A stretch of DNA of 64,000 nucleotides, taken from Climacium dendroides. Lineage: Eukaryota > Streptophyta > Bryopsida > Hypnales > Climaciaceae. The notes under the pieces are model-generated. The model had not been told where the DNA came from. It made no database searches and saw only the letters and a program-made list of their open reading frames with translations. This document shows positions 26,424 to 38,377 of the stretch, piece by piece (within the stretch, counting starts at the first letter, position 1; the number at the start of each line of letters is the position of its first letter). The stretch lies in NCBI GenBank assembly GCA_950106755.1, contig OX467082.1, positions 32,860,001 through 32,924,000 of the forward strand. Reading direction: 5' to 3'. Made by a program: the position numbers and the translations under genes.

Positions 26424-26849
26424 CTGGGAAGTGATTGATATCAATGACATAATATCGGTTACCAGCTCCACCTTCTCGAATGATGTCCACATTAAGTAGT
26501 TGAAGACCCTACCCTGATCAAATCCACCAGGAGTGTAAAATTAGAGGCGTCAAATTGCACCATTGTCCAACGTGGCATCTCCACTAATTGAATAGTTTTA
26601 GGCTGAAGAACATCAATATGAAATATGCCAGAAATGTCCAGTGCCAAGTGCCTTCACATTCACCTTAGAAGGTGACAACCAATTTGGAGACCGCTTGGTT
26701 TCCAGAAGGGAAAAAAATGCTTTGCATATAGGTTTCATAAGCGACATAAACTCTTGACAAGGACAACAATTATAAAGATATAGAGAATTTACCAGTCTCT
26801 GGTGAAGCTCTTTGTTGCATATAGTATGAGCAAAGAAAAGTAAAGCCAA
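26424..26849 (-). pseudogene. ITPK-like gene fragment, C-terminal part, inverted
   Basis: On the minus strand an exon at 26424-26508, with acceptor AG and donor CCCAG/GTATT, encodes [20 protein letters not shown] followed by VIDINHFP. This is the conserved C-terminal metal/ATP-binding block of ITPKs (LFNxDxIRE...YVIDINYFPG). Further up the same strand, 26613-26849 contains CQEFMSL and downstream residues that may be a degenerate LQEFVNHGG exon. The 3'-terminal exon after the FPG block is not found. Orientation is opposite to the N-terminal half at 25.2-26.0 kb, so the two face each other tail to tail. Confidence 0.6.
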
Positions 26850-29800
26850 TTATTACAATTGAGAGTGTTCTATGTAAGCTACACAATGAAGGACCCAATC
26901 TATGAAGGTGGATTATTTGCATCAAGAGTGCCAAGTAAACCAATCAACTTAACATCAAGTGATAGATGGAAACCGTTGCTATCCATACTCTCAAAAACAC
27001 TGCATATTTGTACTCTACACGCATACAATTAAATATGTGAGAAAATGCACCATTTATATTTCCAATATGTGACAAAAAAACACAAGATGCAACTATATCT
27101 AACATTTGATCTATTTTGTCAATTACATAGATCCATGGTGGAGTAGGGAAGATTTTTAAAGCCATGGAATTATTTAGAACATCTAACAATGAATATGCCC
27201 AACAAGCCATTGCTTAGTGGAATAAATGCTACAAGTTTTATTAAAAAATCATGTCCAACAAGTTTAGATTGAGTGTAGAGGGATATTGTCTTAGTAGAAA
27301 AGAATGTAGGCAATGATGAAAAGACCAAATGCAAGAACATAGCCTATTGGTCCACTCTAGAAAGACTAATCCCCCACTTTATTGGCTTGAATCTTATTCC
27401 AAAATAATATTCTAAATTTGAATAAACTTCTAAAAGACTCTGGAAAGACATACATCAAAGTCTTTGTAGAAAATCACATAATACACATTGTGTGGCAACA
27501 TCTTACTTGCCTCATGAGCCTCATTGATTTTCTTTTTTGGCCTCTAGCCTTTGATTTTTGATTTTCTTCCCCTCTAAAAAATAACTACTTGAGAAATAAT
27601 AGTGTGTTTGAAAAAAATCGACAAAGAGTAAGTTGGAACAAGTTGACTCAACACTAGCTACACATGGCCTTATTTCCCCATTCAAGGGTAAATGTAAAAA
27701 TTGCCACCTATTTTGAGTCGCATCAATTTTATATTTCTTTGCATATCTCAACTAATTCAAGGCCTCTAATTGCAAATATGAATTCAAAATTTCCAAATTT
27801 TGTGATGGACAGCAAATAAAAAATTTCAATGTTTTCTCCAGGGTTAAAACATGGGGCACTAAGGGGGGTCAATCCTCCCTGGCTAGCTGCACACTACCTA
27901 TGTCTCATGCAATTGGTGTGTGAAATGCAGTCATGTGCAGATTGCCAAGGAAATAAAATGGAGACTCCATGTATGACATGATAATTTCTTCAGTACATTA
28001 TTTTAGAGTTCAATGTATTCTAAGCACATCCCATCTTCTAAACTTCTGCAAATCAAATGGGTTTGCAAGTGAAGTCATAGTTCCTAAGGTGGGCTCCCCC
28101 CAAATGCCCATTTTTTCTCTTATTGTGTCTAGCTAGTATTATTAGACTTCTCCAATTTTCATATTTTCTTGTTGGAAACTAAAAAGAGGTTCCAATGCAC
28201 CAAAGCACATGGTATTTGGATATTGTATGCAAAAGTAATGAAGGGTCAAGTAGAAGTTCTAAAATTGTTTCTTCCAAAGAGGTACATATTGATTTTGAAG
28301 ATGTACCTAAGGTAATGATGGTGGTATTGGGTCAATGGCGAATTTGTTAAATTTTGTTGATAGTCTAAAGGTCATTCTAGACTCTCTTTGCAAGCTTGCA
28401 ATTCTTAAAAAACATAGGTATAAAGTAATATGAATTTTTAAATGATTGAAAATAGATGTGTTAAAAAAAAACCTAGACTCGTGTGTTTAGAGGACTTGCA
28501 TTCTAGCCAAGAATCTAGATGAGACTATTTAACAATTAGGTGTTGTTACCTTGAGTAATAAAGAGATATTGTTTAGGAATTTCAAAATGCCCCAACTACC
28601 TCATCAAAGTATAGACATCACTTGCCTTGCCTAATTTAAGGTAGAGGAGTCCATTCCCCACATTTGCCCATAGTGGCCATGTATACATACTAAAACCATT
28701 ATTCTTGAATAAATGAAATATGCATTGAAATGGGATAAGTTTGTACTTACAATCAAAGTCTTAAGTGATAATAATGGAGTGACTTCGTGATCACAATAGA
28801 AACTTTGAACTTCATTGTTATAAACCATCATAGAAAGTTTTGGTTTAGGAACTTCATATTACAGTGCTTCTGATTAGGAAAATATTGTAAACATTTGAGA
28901 TGTGAAACATGATCATTATGCATGCGATTTTGATGGTTTTAGAGGGACCTAGTGACTTTCGGGAGGCAACAAACATAACACATTCATGCTTTCATCAGAA
29001 AAACATAATTCCACTTAATTGCTATCGCCTTCTCTCGCATTTGTCTACATGAGCTCACAATCAACCACACCATATGGGGAAGGCAACCATTTTGCCCGCA
29101 GTGGGCTCAATCATCTGCCTTCTGTGCTTCTGCAGCCACAGCTGTTGGAATCATGAGCTCCTCAGGAATTTTGCAGAATGAGTATTAATTGGCCACAAGT
29201 TTCAGACTCGAGGACTCAGATTACTCAGCATATGACATGTTAGGTGAAATTCTTGCTACTTTTGCAAGCTCTTAGTACTGCAGTAAGTTAATAAACCAAA
29301 TGAACTAATGATAACTTCACTTTCTACAGATAATATAATGTTCAATGCATGAACTCATGAGTTTGAATTTCAAAGGTGTAATGAAAGGATGAAGGTGAAT
29401 GCCAATGATACGTGAGCACACAGAAAACACAGGAAAGTAAAATGATAACATAACTACAAGATGCTTTATCTAGTGGTCTATAGAAACAGAACAATACCAT
29501 TTGCACAAGATACTGAAGCACAAAGTAACGATAACAAGAAATCATTTTAAACAGAAATCAGGCTTCAGTTGGGAATTGGAGCATCAATGTTTCCTTCTAC
29601 TGCCCAGCTCCAATTTGTCATACCCATCGTTAAGGGGTAGCAACCTCGCTCCTTCTTCTCTAACTGTATGCAAAAATTGATGCGTGTTAGTAAAAAGTTA
29701 TACTCCAACTAACACCATTGACTGCAATGGAAGTTGCTTGCAGTGTTTAAAAACAAAATTATAGAAGGTTGCAACGCATGACAAAAAATGCGTTCTTACC

Positions 29801-29914
29801 AAGAGGAGAAATTTGTAAAAATTCATGGTGTAGAGCCTCCACTAACATATTTCGTACAAATAGCCATCTTCAGCAAACAGTGGTAGCCCCTTGTGACTTT
29901 GTTCTGGAACACAA
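26850..29914. other. Non-coding interval
   Basis: Only short open frames without recognisable domains are present. No RNA gene or clear transposon terminus was identified. Confidence 0.5.
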
Positions 29915-30479
29915 TAATAGAAAAATTTCAGGGGATTTGAAACTATTACAACAAAGGGTCAAAACTTGGATTGTGTTAAGGCCATGGTGCTCTCATGCCT
30001 GAAAGACATTAGTAAATAATTAATTAGTGGCCTTGCAAATATACACAGATTAGTAAATCGTTTGCATATTCAAAATACCTTCCAAATCATTTTGAATGAA
30101 GCATCGATTCCCACCACCAAGCATACCGCAGATTCACAAAGCCTTTGTCAAGGTCTACGCAGCTTCAACTCACGTCGTAGAAACGTCTGCACCCTCTCTG
30201 AAACCTCTAAAGCCATAGCCTTGCTCCCCGTGATGCCGAACAAGATCTCCTCCGCATATTTGACACACCTAACCCTGGTATATGGCTTGGCCAAGGCCTC
30301 CGTTTCCTCGTCAAGTTGAACACTTGATCTCATCTTCCGCTTGTTAGAGCCAGTATTCAATTCGGCTTGGATGCAAGTCACCTCCATATCCAGCTGGTGG
30401 TAATAGATATTGCACAACAAGGCACTCAACTGACTTCCACGGTCACCCACGTTGATCACACTGGTCTTGAACATTTGAA
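29915..30479 (-). pseudogene. Partial duplicate of the maturase-like RT exon
   Basis: This segment repeats 32955-33525 about 3.04 kb away, covering intron-side sequence and the end of the RT exon. Its frame (30148-30501) contains [34 protein letters not shown] and the same ending RELKLRRP with stop. Similarity stops near 30479, at the MFKTSVIN segment. It has no upstream RT exons and is a truncated copy. Both copies share the terminal TGA, so the stop predates the duplication. Confidence 0.8.
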
Positions 30480-30892
30480 ACATTTTTATTTTTCCAAACA
30501 AATGAAACGAAATAGAGAGTCACAAAACAAGCCATGAACAGAGAGGCACACATTCCATGAAATGAAATTACACGGCATTCAAGTCAATAGTACAAATTGG
30601 TCAGAAAGAGGTTCGGAAGAGGACCACTGAACTCAGGAATGAAATAAGATGACCCAATTTGTGATAAGCAATTACAGAATGCTGCCAGATTGGTAATATT
30701 AGGAACCAACATTGCAATATTTGCAAGAGTACAAAGATTGTCTGTATAGCATCAGTACTATACTATACAGAGCTCTATCAAACTAATGAAGCTCCAAATT
30801 ATGTACAAACAATGTACTGTACTAAATTCTAAGTACAGTATGATCTAAACTAGATCCAGGCGTACTATGCAGGGTAGTCTCTAAGTGTGTGG

Positions 30893-31453
30893 CTATTCGT
30901 CCTTTATTGAAATTTCGCCTTCTTCCAGGCCTTCCTCCTCTTGAACTTTTTTCCTTTCGGCCTTCTTCTTGGCCTCCTCACAAATGCTCATGTGCGACGA
31001 GTGAGGCTTCCTTGGAATTTGAAACCTCAAATTTTGGAAGGTAGAGGTCAACACTTGCACTTGATCATCTCCATGTTTGGTGAGATCATAAAGAAGCTTG
31101 CACATCATGTGCAAGCAAAAATGGCGTGTACAAAGAGTGATACTCCTCCCTTCCACCACTCCATGCTTCACCAAGTGTTGAAGGACATGAAGGCCCTTGC
31201 AGAGGATGGCCATCAAGAGATGCTTGGATTGAAACTCCCAAAGTATGTGGAGGCCCGTGATGTTGGATTTGGGCATGAAGACTTGGTGGAGGGTAGTTTT
31301 ATTGTCCGTCTTGAGTATGGCCTCCAAGAGGATGGAAAGGTGGCGGTTGCTTTCCAAACCCAACGCCCTTGCAAAAAACTTAAGAAAAGCTTTTGGTGTG
31401 TTTTCCTTCTTGTTGAGTCCACCTTGTTGATCCAAAAGTGCATTGATCTCCAT
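30893..31453 (-). CDS. Hypothetical 186-residue protein
   Basis: A single uninterrupted frame runs from ATG at 31453 to TGA at 30893. The protein is helical-looking, His/Cys/Leu-rich in the middle (HLVKHGVVEG, HFCLHMMCKLLYDLTKHG) and ends in a strongly charged Lys/Glu tail (AEERKKV-like segment then EEGLEEGEISIKDE). About 185 bp upstream of the ATG, on the same strand, a TATAAAT box lies at about 31638-31645, followed by a purine-rich leader. It sits between the two copies of the maturase RT exon. I do not recognise a family; it could be a lineage-specific gene or a retroelement gag-like remnant. An antisense frame of similar length exists but lacks comparable promoter context. Confidence 0.4.
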   Translation of the reverse strand: MEINALLDQQGGLNKKENTPKAFLKFFARALGLESNRHLSILLEAILKTDNKTTLHQVFMPKSNITGLHILWEFQSKHLLMAILCKGLHVLQHLVKHGVVEGRSITLCTRHFCLHMMCKLLYDLTKHGDDQVQVLTSTFQNLRFQIPRKPHSSHMSICEEAKKKAERKKVQEEEGLEEGEISIKDE

Positions 31454-32273
31454 AGCTTGATTTCAAGAGAGAAGTCAAAAAAATGACTCAAGGAGTTGAA
31501 GCAAAATTAAAGAAATGAGCACAAAGAGTTGAAGCACAAAGAATGGAAGAGGAAATAGAGAAGAATAGAGCTTGGAAAGCCAAAGAGAAGGGAAGAGCAA
31601 AGAAGATGAGAGAAGTGAGAAGAATGGGAAGCCTCCCATCATTTATACTTCTACAAAGGTGACTCATTACCCTTTCAACCAATGGCAATGTAAAAGTAAT
31701 GTAACCCATTGGTTACACGTTTTCTAAATGATGTAATGGTAATGCAAATATTGGTAAGTAAATAATGTAAAAGTAATGGTTCCTACTCGTCAACTGAGCC
31801 GGATGTCCTACGACCGGATGTCGCTAGTCTCTGTCGCTCCTGTCTCGCGCCTGCGTCATCAACATCGGTCTGGATTGTGCATAATTTGCCATTTCTAAAT
31901 AATCAGCTTGATGGACAAGTGCCTTGAAACAGATGTGCTGGTTTCATAACAGCATGCAGCCATCACACCAAAAGAGCTTGTCCATTACAAGCATGCTTGA
32001 TCACATTAGCGGTGGTCACAAGAAATCCGTGGAACTCACCTCGCATCCATTCATATTGGGACTGTGGAGAAGAATCTTCATTTGAATCGAATGCCGTTAA
32101 ATTCATAGCCTCTCCTGCAACTTCCACTATTATGGGAGTTTAGTTCCAAGAAGTTTGCAGTAAATACTGGGGGGAATTGGCAACACTTCCCTTTTCAAAG
32201 TACTTGAAAGTCATGTAACTGATTGCAATCATCAAACACCACAAAGCAGTACCGCAGTAAGACGTCACGACGT

Positions 32274-32765
32274 CTAGGAAACACTGAACCATCCTCGCAC
32301 AAACATCATAAACAATAATGCGAGCAGAGGAAATATCTTACAAAGTGAATCTTCACTGGACTCAGGCATTTTGAAAGGTACAACAATGAGGAGAGTCCAT
32401 TCCAGTACCAGGTCTGCAAAGCGTGAGAGTGAAACTATCGAAAGAGTTTTGAGCTGCATAGATACGATTTGGTGGAGAGCAGAGGATGTGACGCATGTTT
32501 CAGAAAATGATATTGAAGAGGTTTGAGTGTACTCTTGCTCCAATGACCACGAGGACCTCAAGTTTTGTCATCACAATCAATAAGTTGTCCAAATTTCATA
32601 ATCAGATAGATCCTGTGAATGAAGTAATTCTTCGTGGGAAAAGCCGAGTTAGTGAGGCCCCCATGACGGAGTGAAAAGCTCCAACAAAGCAGTCAATAAT
32701 GAGATACTCCAATTAAGTCTCATCATGCGATACAACCAAGCCATCGTCTCCTAATGTATAGCGAG
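32274..32765 (-). other. Possible remnants of further maturase exons
   Basis: On the minus strand a segment after a TTGCAG acceptor at about 32752 reads TRYTLGDDGLVVSHDET then stop, and a frame at 32274-32561 contains SIVSLSRFADLVLEW. The second string loosely resembles the C-terminal (domain X) region of plant nuclear maturases, which would fit a gene running in this direction. The resemblance is weak and there are stops between pieces. Confidence 0.25.
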
Positions 32766-33191
32766 TGGATCCTGCAACACCATCAAGCAATAAACTCAGG
32801 AAACAAACACTTGCATTCAGCATGTTACATACTGGACATTCTTGAAGGCTTTCTTAACCCTGTAAAGACGCGGAGAACAAAACGATTCCTGTGAACAACT
32901 TTCAATATTTCTGTAGAAATGAGGACACTTACATTCATCTAATCAATTTGCATGATTGATTTCCAATAGAAAAATTACAGGGTACTTGAAACTGTTACAA
33001 GAGAGGATCAAACTTTTACTGTGTTAAGGACATGGTGCTCTCATGCCTGAAACACACTAGTAAATTATCAGTGGCCTTGCAAATATAAACAGATGAGTAA
33101 ATCGTTCCCAAAGTCCACTTACCTTGCGAATCATTTTGAGTGAAGCATCGATTCCCACCACCAAGCATACCGCAGATTCACAGAGCCTCTG

Positions 33192-35862
33192 TCAAGGTCT
33201 ACGCAGCTTCAACTCACGTCGTAGAAACGTCTGCACCCTCTCTGAAACCTCCAAAGCCATAGCCTTGCTCCCCGTGATGCCGAACAAGATCTCCTCCGCA
33301 TATCTGACATATCGAACCCTGGCATATGGCTTGGCCAAGGCCTCCGTTTCCTCGTCAAGTTGAACACTTGACCTCATCTTCCGCTTGTTAGAGCCAGTAT
33401 TCAATTCGGCTTGGATGCGAGTCACCTCCATATCCAGCTGGTGGTAATAGATATTGCACAACAGGGCACTCAACTGACTTCCACGGTCGCCCAAGTTGAT
33501 CACACTGGTCTTGAACATTTTTTGAATCAGACACAAAAATTCTTCGTCCTTCACCCTCACTGACAAAATATACAACAGATTCTCATGATGCAGCTTTCCA
33601 AACGCAATTGGCGACTTATAATGAATAAACCAGGTCGTTCCCTTCCAAGTTCTCTTGACCAATTTCAAGGCCATGTGGCAGGACCTGGCCAATTTGTAGA
33701 ACACAGGCTCATACATCCTCTCCAACTCCGCCCTCACAGCTTCGGCAACCACCTGGTCCCTGGGATTCACAACTACAATTGTTCTCCGAGCTTCATCCTT
33801 CCCAGGCTTTCGAACATAGATTTGCGAAACAGGCGAAAATTGATACGTCCCTGTTCGCAGTTTATGTGCTATGTGATCAAAGAAACTCATATTGAGGTCG
33901 TTCCAGTCTTCACTACTCTTGCCACTCAGTAACTGAAGCTTCGACTTGATTCGGTCATAAGCAGCAGAAAGAGTCTCCGGATCCGCTACTCGCTCCATCA
34001 CATTCTCAAATGAGTAATTCAAATCGACCAAGTCAGATTCTGTTCGCTCATCATCTGAGCTTGCCGTATGCAAATTGCTCAATGCTATTTCAGTGTCGGA
34101 AAATATCCTATTTGAGGAAAGTTTCGCTGGCCGGGACTCAGCAATCTGTGTTTTGAGCTCTTTACAAGCCTCATCAATGGAGAGCATGAGATTCTCATAG
34201 GCTGTCTTTACAGAGACGGGGAGATACTCCCAGCCGAGTCTACCGAAGTGATCCTCCTCTTGTTCAAGAAGCTTCTTTAGATCGTCACTGGTCATCAGAG
34301 GGTGCTGGTCTGCTAAAGTCAATGCAGACTTTGTGCCGAGTTCCGAGGCTTTGTCAAAAATTGCTTGCTTCGCCTTTGAGCCTGAGTACATCAACCACGT
34401 GAATACGGTTAGGAAACCATTTGTGTGGGATCCTTTTGAAAAAGTGGCCAAATTACAATGCAAGTGTCATCCAAACATGTGAAATGACGTATTTCTAGAA
34501 TCCATCTCAAGCAAAGATGCTTCCATGAGATACATCATAGATGCCTTTGATGCATAATTTGAGCTTGAATAGATTGACCACATAAGTACAAGAATAGATA
34601 GGGAACTCATTTGTGTGGAGATTCCATAAAAAACACCCAGTCACAGAGTGAGAATCATTCAAACACGTGACTTGTAAGAAATTACATACGTCCAAATCCT
34701 ATCACAGGGAAAGACGCTTCCATGAGATACAAATACTCACAGTTCACGGGTAGTTGTGATTGAAACCTTACTCCTTCAAACTTTTAACAATTCATATCCT
34801 ATGCATATGATATCCAAATAATACATAAATAATACTACCTCTGTCCCAAAATGATTGTGCACTTTAAATGCCATGTTATTTTAAGGTTGTTTTGAGTAGA
34901 TAAAAAAATACTTCCTTGTGGCTAATTTTATTTAGGTTGCAATGAACACATGCAATGTTCTTCATTGATTCTAGTGATATAGAATTTGGAACCTTTCTTA
35001 ATTAAGTTTTTCACAATAAGGTCAATGCAATTGGCTCAAAAAAATATCACCAAAATTGTGGACAATCATTTTGTTGACATCCATTTGGGGGAGAGTTAAA
35101 ATTCTCTCAAAATGGGGACAAGAGACACAGGACAAAATTGATGAAAACCACTCAGAACAACTGAAAGCCAAGACAATGTGTCCCTATATTACAAAATGCC
35201 GGTCAAAACATCAGCGAGACATAGATTCGATTGGGACCCTACTATTTCAAACTTCAACAATTCATATCTTATGCATATGATATCCAAATAGCACATACTT
35301 CGGTGCGCTGGAACCCTATCAAAAATAGGGCCAACTTTCCAAAGTACAAAAACTACATCTTAACAATGGAAAACACTCAAAATAGCTAAAAGTTACGTGA
35401 GTACGTTCCCTAGCAGACAAACCCTAAGGAGGAGAGAGAGACGCGAAGAACCTGATCTGAGGGTATTGAGGGTCTTGCGATAAGCTCTCGTGAAAGCATT
35501 GAAAGCCAAGCGCTCCACTTCCTTCTTCCACGACTCCTGTCGCTGCTTTTGCAACTGAAACAGTCGGTGGATCACGCGGCGACGCTTCTCCAGCGCCTTG
35601 TCATACTGGCGCTTCCGCTTGGCGTTGTCCACGAAGCCGATGAACACGCCCAGGAACTTCACCTTGGCGGACGTCGCATGAGTCAAGACCCCTTGGGAGG
35701 AAAAGTTTGGGTTTGAATTTGGAAGTTCATTGGAAGGGAAGGCTGTGTTTGGAAGGAGAGTACTCATGGAACGGAAGGAGTCCCATTGCCATCGCCGGTG
35801 ATGAAGAGATTTGAGACTGTCGATCCAACTGCGGAAGGGAAGGCTGTGTTTGGAAGGAGAGT
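33192..35862 (-). CDS. Nuclear group II intron maturase-like RT protein (body of the chimera)
   Basis: Two exons, 35452 to about 35862 and 33192-34381, join at AGATCAG/GCTCAAAG in phase. The N-terminal part reads [18 protein letters not shown] then a Lys/Arg-rich helix; a presequence-like [12 protein letters not shown] precedes it. The second exon has group II intron RT blocks in order: a [12 protein letters not shown] strand, a [20 protein letters not shown] helix (RT-0/1), [16 protein letters not shown] (RT-2), [20 protein letters not shown] (RT-4) and [14 protein letters not shown] (RT-5). The motif-A Asp is not present ([11 protein letters not shown]) and YADD has become YAEE, so polymerase activity is unlikely; the family acts in organellar intron splicing. 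The frame stops at RELKLRRP, short of thumb and domain X. The original start codon seems to have been displaced by the rearrangement at 35862. Confidence 0.7.
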
Positions 35863-38377
35863 AATAATCACTTCCGTCCACCGCATCAGCAGAGACATAA
35901 CTTCCATCTCTTGTGTCCTTAAAAACTGTGTACTCCACCTGCCACAAGTATGGTGCGTCATGATCAATGAGTCTGAGTTTAAATCCCCGTTTGCTTCAAA
36001 CGTATGTCGCATTAATGAAATAGGCATCTGCATCAGAGCATCAATTGCTTGACCCTAGCAGTCCTGAAAACCAATGACAGATGCAATATGATGGATGTGA
36101 AAACAAAGTATTGCAGATACCTCTCCAAGAATCATGCCCTGATTCACCAGACACTGAAACGGCTCTTTAGTAGATACCGCACCGATATCATAAAGAACCT
36201 TGTGCCAAAATCGTGCATAAAGTAGATGCAGAACTGAATGTTCAGCGCCTCCTACATATAGGTCTACTGGACCCCAATATCTGAAATGAAATGTTGGTTC
36301 AAATAGTTAAAAACAGTTCAAGGACAAGGAGGCCTGAGAAAAGATTGTCCACAAGAAGTTAAACCATGCGACAGCTCCGTTTAAGTCACTATATCCAAAA
36401 GGTTGAGAATCGTACCTCTCCTTCTCTAGATCAACCAGTGCGTTAGCGTTTCTGGGATCCATGAATCTCAAATAGTACCTGCCCATGAGAGGAAACTCAC
36501 ATTAAATTGCAGGAAAACAGTAACAATTGGCCTTGTCCGCATCAGCCAACTAGCGCCCATTAGCGAACTGGGGTACTAAGGTCCATTAGCAAGTTGGAAG
36601 TTAACTAATCTACTGTGGGCCGCACTTGCAAGGTAACCTACGGGGAGTTAGCTTAAAAGTTAGCTCACTGTGTGCAGGCGGAATTAGAACTTCAAACCAA
36701 TGGTATACGCACGGTTTAACTTACTTGTCCAAAATCGAGGAGTTTGAGTTAACTAGTAAAGACAAACGTAAATTGAATGCAAAAAGGATATACATTCCTG
36801 TCAAAAACTTGCACTTGAAATCCATCAAACTCATAACATTCTTGAAATACTGTCAGATACGCTGAAGATTAACTATTATTTTAAGTTGCCCCATAGGATT
36901 TAATAATACTCTCAACCGTTGGAAACATGTCACGCGGCTTTTAGAATTCAGAAATTTAGGTGATAACGATTTCATCTTCATGCTCATTCAAAATGCTCGC
37001 TCAACAAAGGTTTTCCGTAATATCATGAACTGATATCACGAAAAAAGTCAGAGAGACAAGATTTTGAATCCTATTACAAATTTCAAAATCTCAAGATTGC
37101 ATTCATTCAATCTTCGTAATCTCGGTGTCGGAAATTAAACCAACCTGGGATAGGGAAACATATCCAGGACATAATATTTGGGTTTGGTGGTGTCCACCAC
37201 ATCCGGAGTCCGAAAAGTCTGATTCTCTTCCCAATATTGCTGCCATCGTGCCTCTATCTCTGGGAAAGGATAGCCTCTAATTTTCTGAGGAGTTTCAAGG
37301 CTCTTCTCTTGCTCCAGCTGCACGAGCATCCAATTCTCCAATCAATTCAGGTCATACCCAAACTAACCTTAAAATCACACATTTGTCGGAATCTCTTCAA
37401 TAGTGGGCATCAGAACTTGAAGAAACGAAGCTGAAGAGAACCCGGATGATTCATGTTATGCAGACACAGCGATTAACAAGAGGAATTCAAGCCACAACTA
37501 AAACTAACCCTAAAATTGGTTTCCGACCTTGAGCAATGGATGATCTCATGCGCGGCCAATCTCAACATTCACCAGCAGAAATTCATTGAAGCCCCATCTA
37601 TCCAAGAGACCTAGCCAATAGTTGCTCAAATAGGCAACAGTCTATTCAATACGAAACGGATATCCCCATTCAGCATTGAAAGCCTATGCATTTCATTTCA
37701 CATAATCTGAAACCTTCTATTTTCTTCAGAGGCACCAAAAATTCAGTAACCAAGAAAAACCTGCACAAGCTCATTTGAATTTTGCGTCCTTACCAATGTC
37801 AATTTCACAGTTCTGTGGGCATTGAAGCGAGACAACGAACACACTACACCAAACTCAAAAAGAGAACAGAGTAATTCCTCTCTCTCACTAAATTTTTCTA
37901 TTGAAAACCTGTCCGAGATTCTTCCAAAACAATATACGAAACTGTACCTCAGATTCAGTTTCGGTTGCTAATAGGGTTTCCTTCCCAGCCAGAGTAGCGT
38001 CGCCTCTAACATTGAGGAACCTGGAATTGCAACTGCTGGCGATTCTCGGGGTACGCAGAATGTTGTGGAATCCATTTGCAGATTTCAGAGCATTGACAGA
38101 TCTCTGCGTCGTTGGCAGAAACGAGGCTCTTCGGTAGCTGATGCTGCCGCCAGATGAGGTGATCGCAGCTGAGCTCGCGCACTGTGAATAAATTGGCAGA
38201 AACCCACAATTCAATTGGTTTCGCAGCAGAATGTGTATCAAATTTTTCGTGCAAGATCTGGGAATTGGGGCTTGAATTTCTTACCACATGTGAGGAACTG
38301 CTGGCGCAAATGCTGCGAGTGCTGGAAGTGGACGCCATAGCTCCACAAGCTGGCAGCGCCCTCATAGAGCGGCGCAT
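33192..38377 (-). CDS. Predicted LeuRS-maturase chimeric gene
   Basis: Seven exons with compatible splice phases: 38285-38377, 37948-38181, 37145-37317, 36416-36478, 36121-36280, 35452-35938 and 33192-34381, totalling 2400 nt (799 residues plus stop). Residues 1 to about 267 come from organellar leucyl-tRNA synthetase: the Ser/Arg-rich transit peptide, the first conserved block ending DMFPYP, then, across a deletion, the YYLRFMDP...VEYTVFKD region. HIGH, most of the editing domain and KMSKS are missing, so aminoacylation is not expected. From about residue 268 the frame continues into the maturase-like gene ([15 protein letters not shown], a presequence-like stretch, then a basic helical segment) and its group II intron RT domain. 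Possible outcomes are an organelle-targeted splicing factor driven by the LeuRS promoter, use of the internal Met at about 35767, or a dead fusion. Splice choices are inferred from sequence only. Confidence 0.55.
34464..35451. other. Intron of the maturase-like gene
   Basis: The stretch between the two maturase exons (34382-35451) holds no supported coding frame. It contains two diverged copies of an ACAATTCATATCCTATGCAT-type repeat (about 34785 and 35258) and a module at about 34910-35050 resembling the dispersed intronic repeat family described for 44.6, 45.9 and 55.6 kb. Confidence 0.5.
35732..35863. repeat. 31-bp direct repeat at the fusion junction
   Basis: The same 31 bases lie at 35732-35762, inside maturase coding sequence, and again at 35833-35863, directly at the junction with LeuRS-derived sequence. 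The second copy replaces what should be the original maturase start (compare 40080-40110). Short locally copied filler at a breakpoint is the usual mark of microhomology-mediated or template-switching repair. Confidence 0.85.
35862..36783 (-). repeat. Inverted copy of LeuRS exons 14-16 (outer block)
   Basis: This block is the reverse complement of about 47950-48873, with paired coordinates summing to 84732-84735, so there are a few small indels and some substitutions (for example Pro to Leu in VDPEKER, and CATACTT versus AAATTTG before an acceptor). It keeps exon copies 36416-36478 (63 bp), 36121-36280 (160 bp) and the first 77 bases of the next exon with all splice sites intact. It joins the palindrome arm at 36784 with an A-rich near-blunt junction. 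Confidence 0.9.
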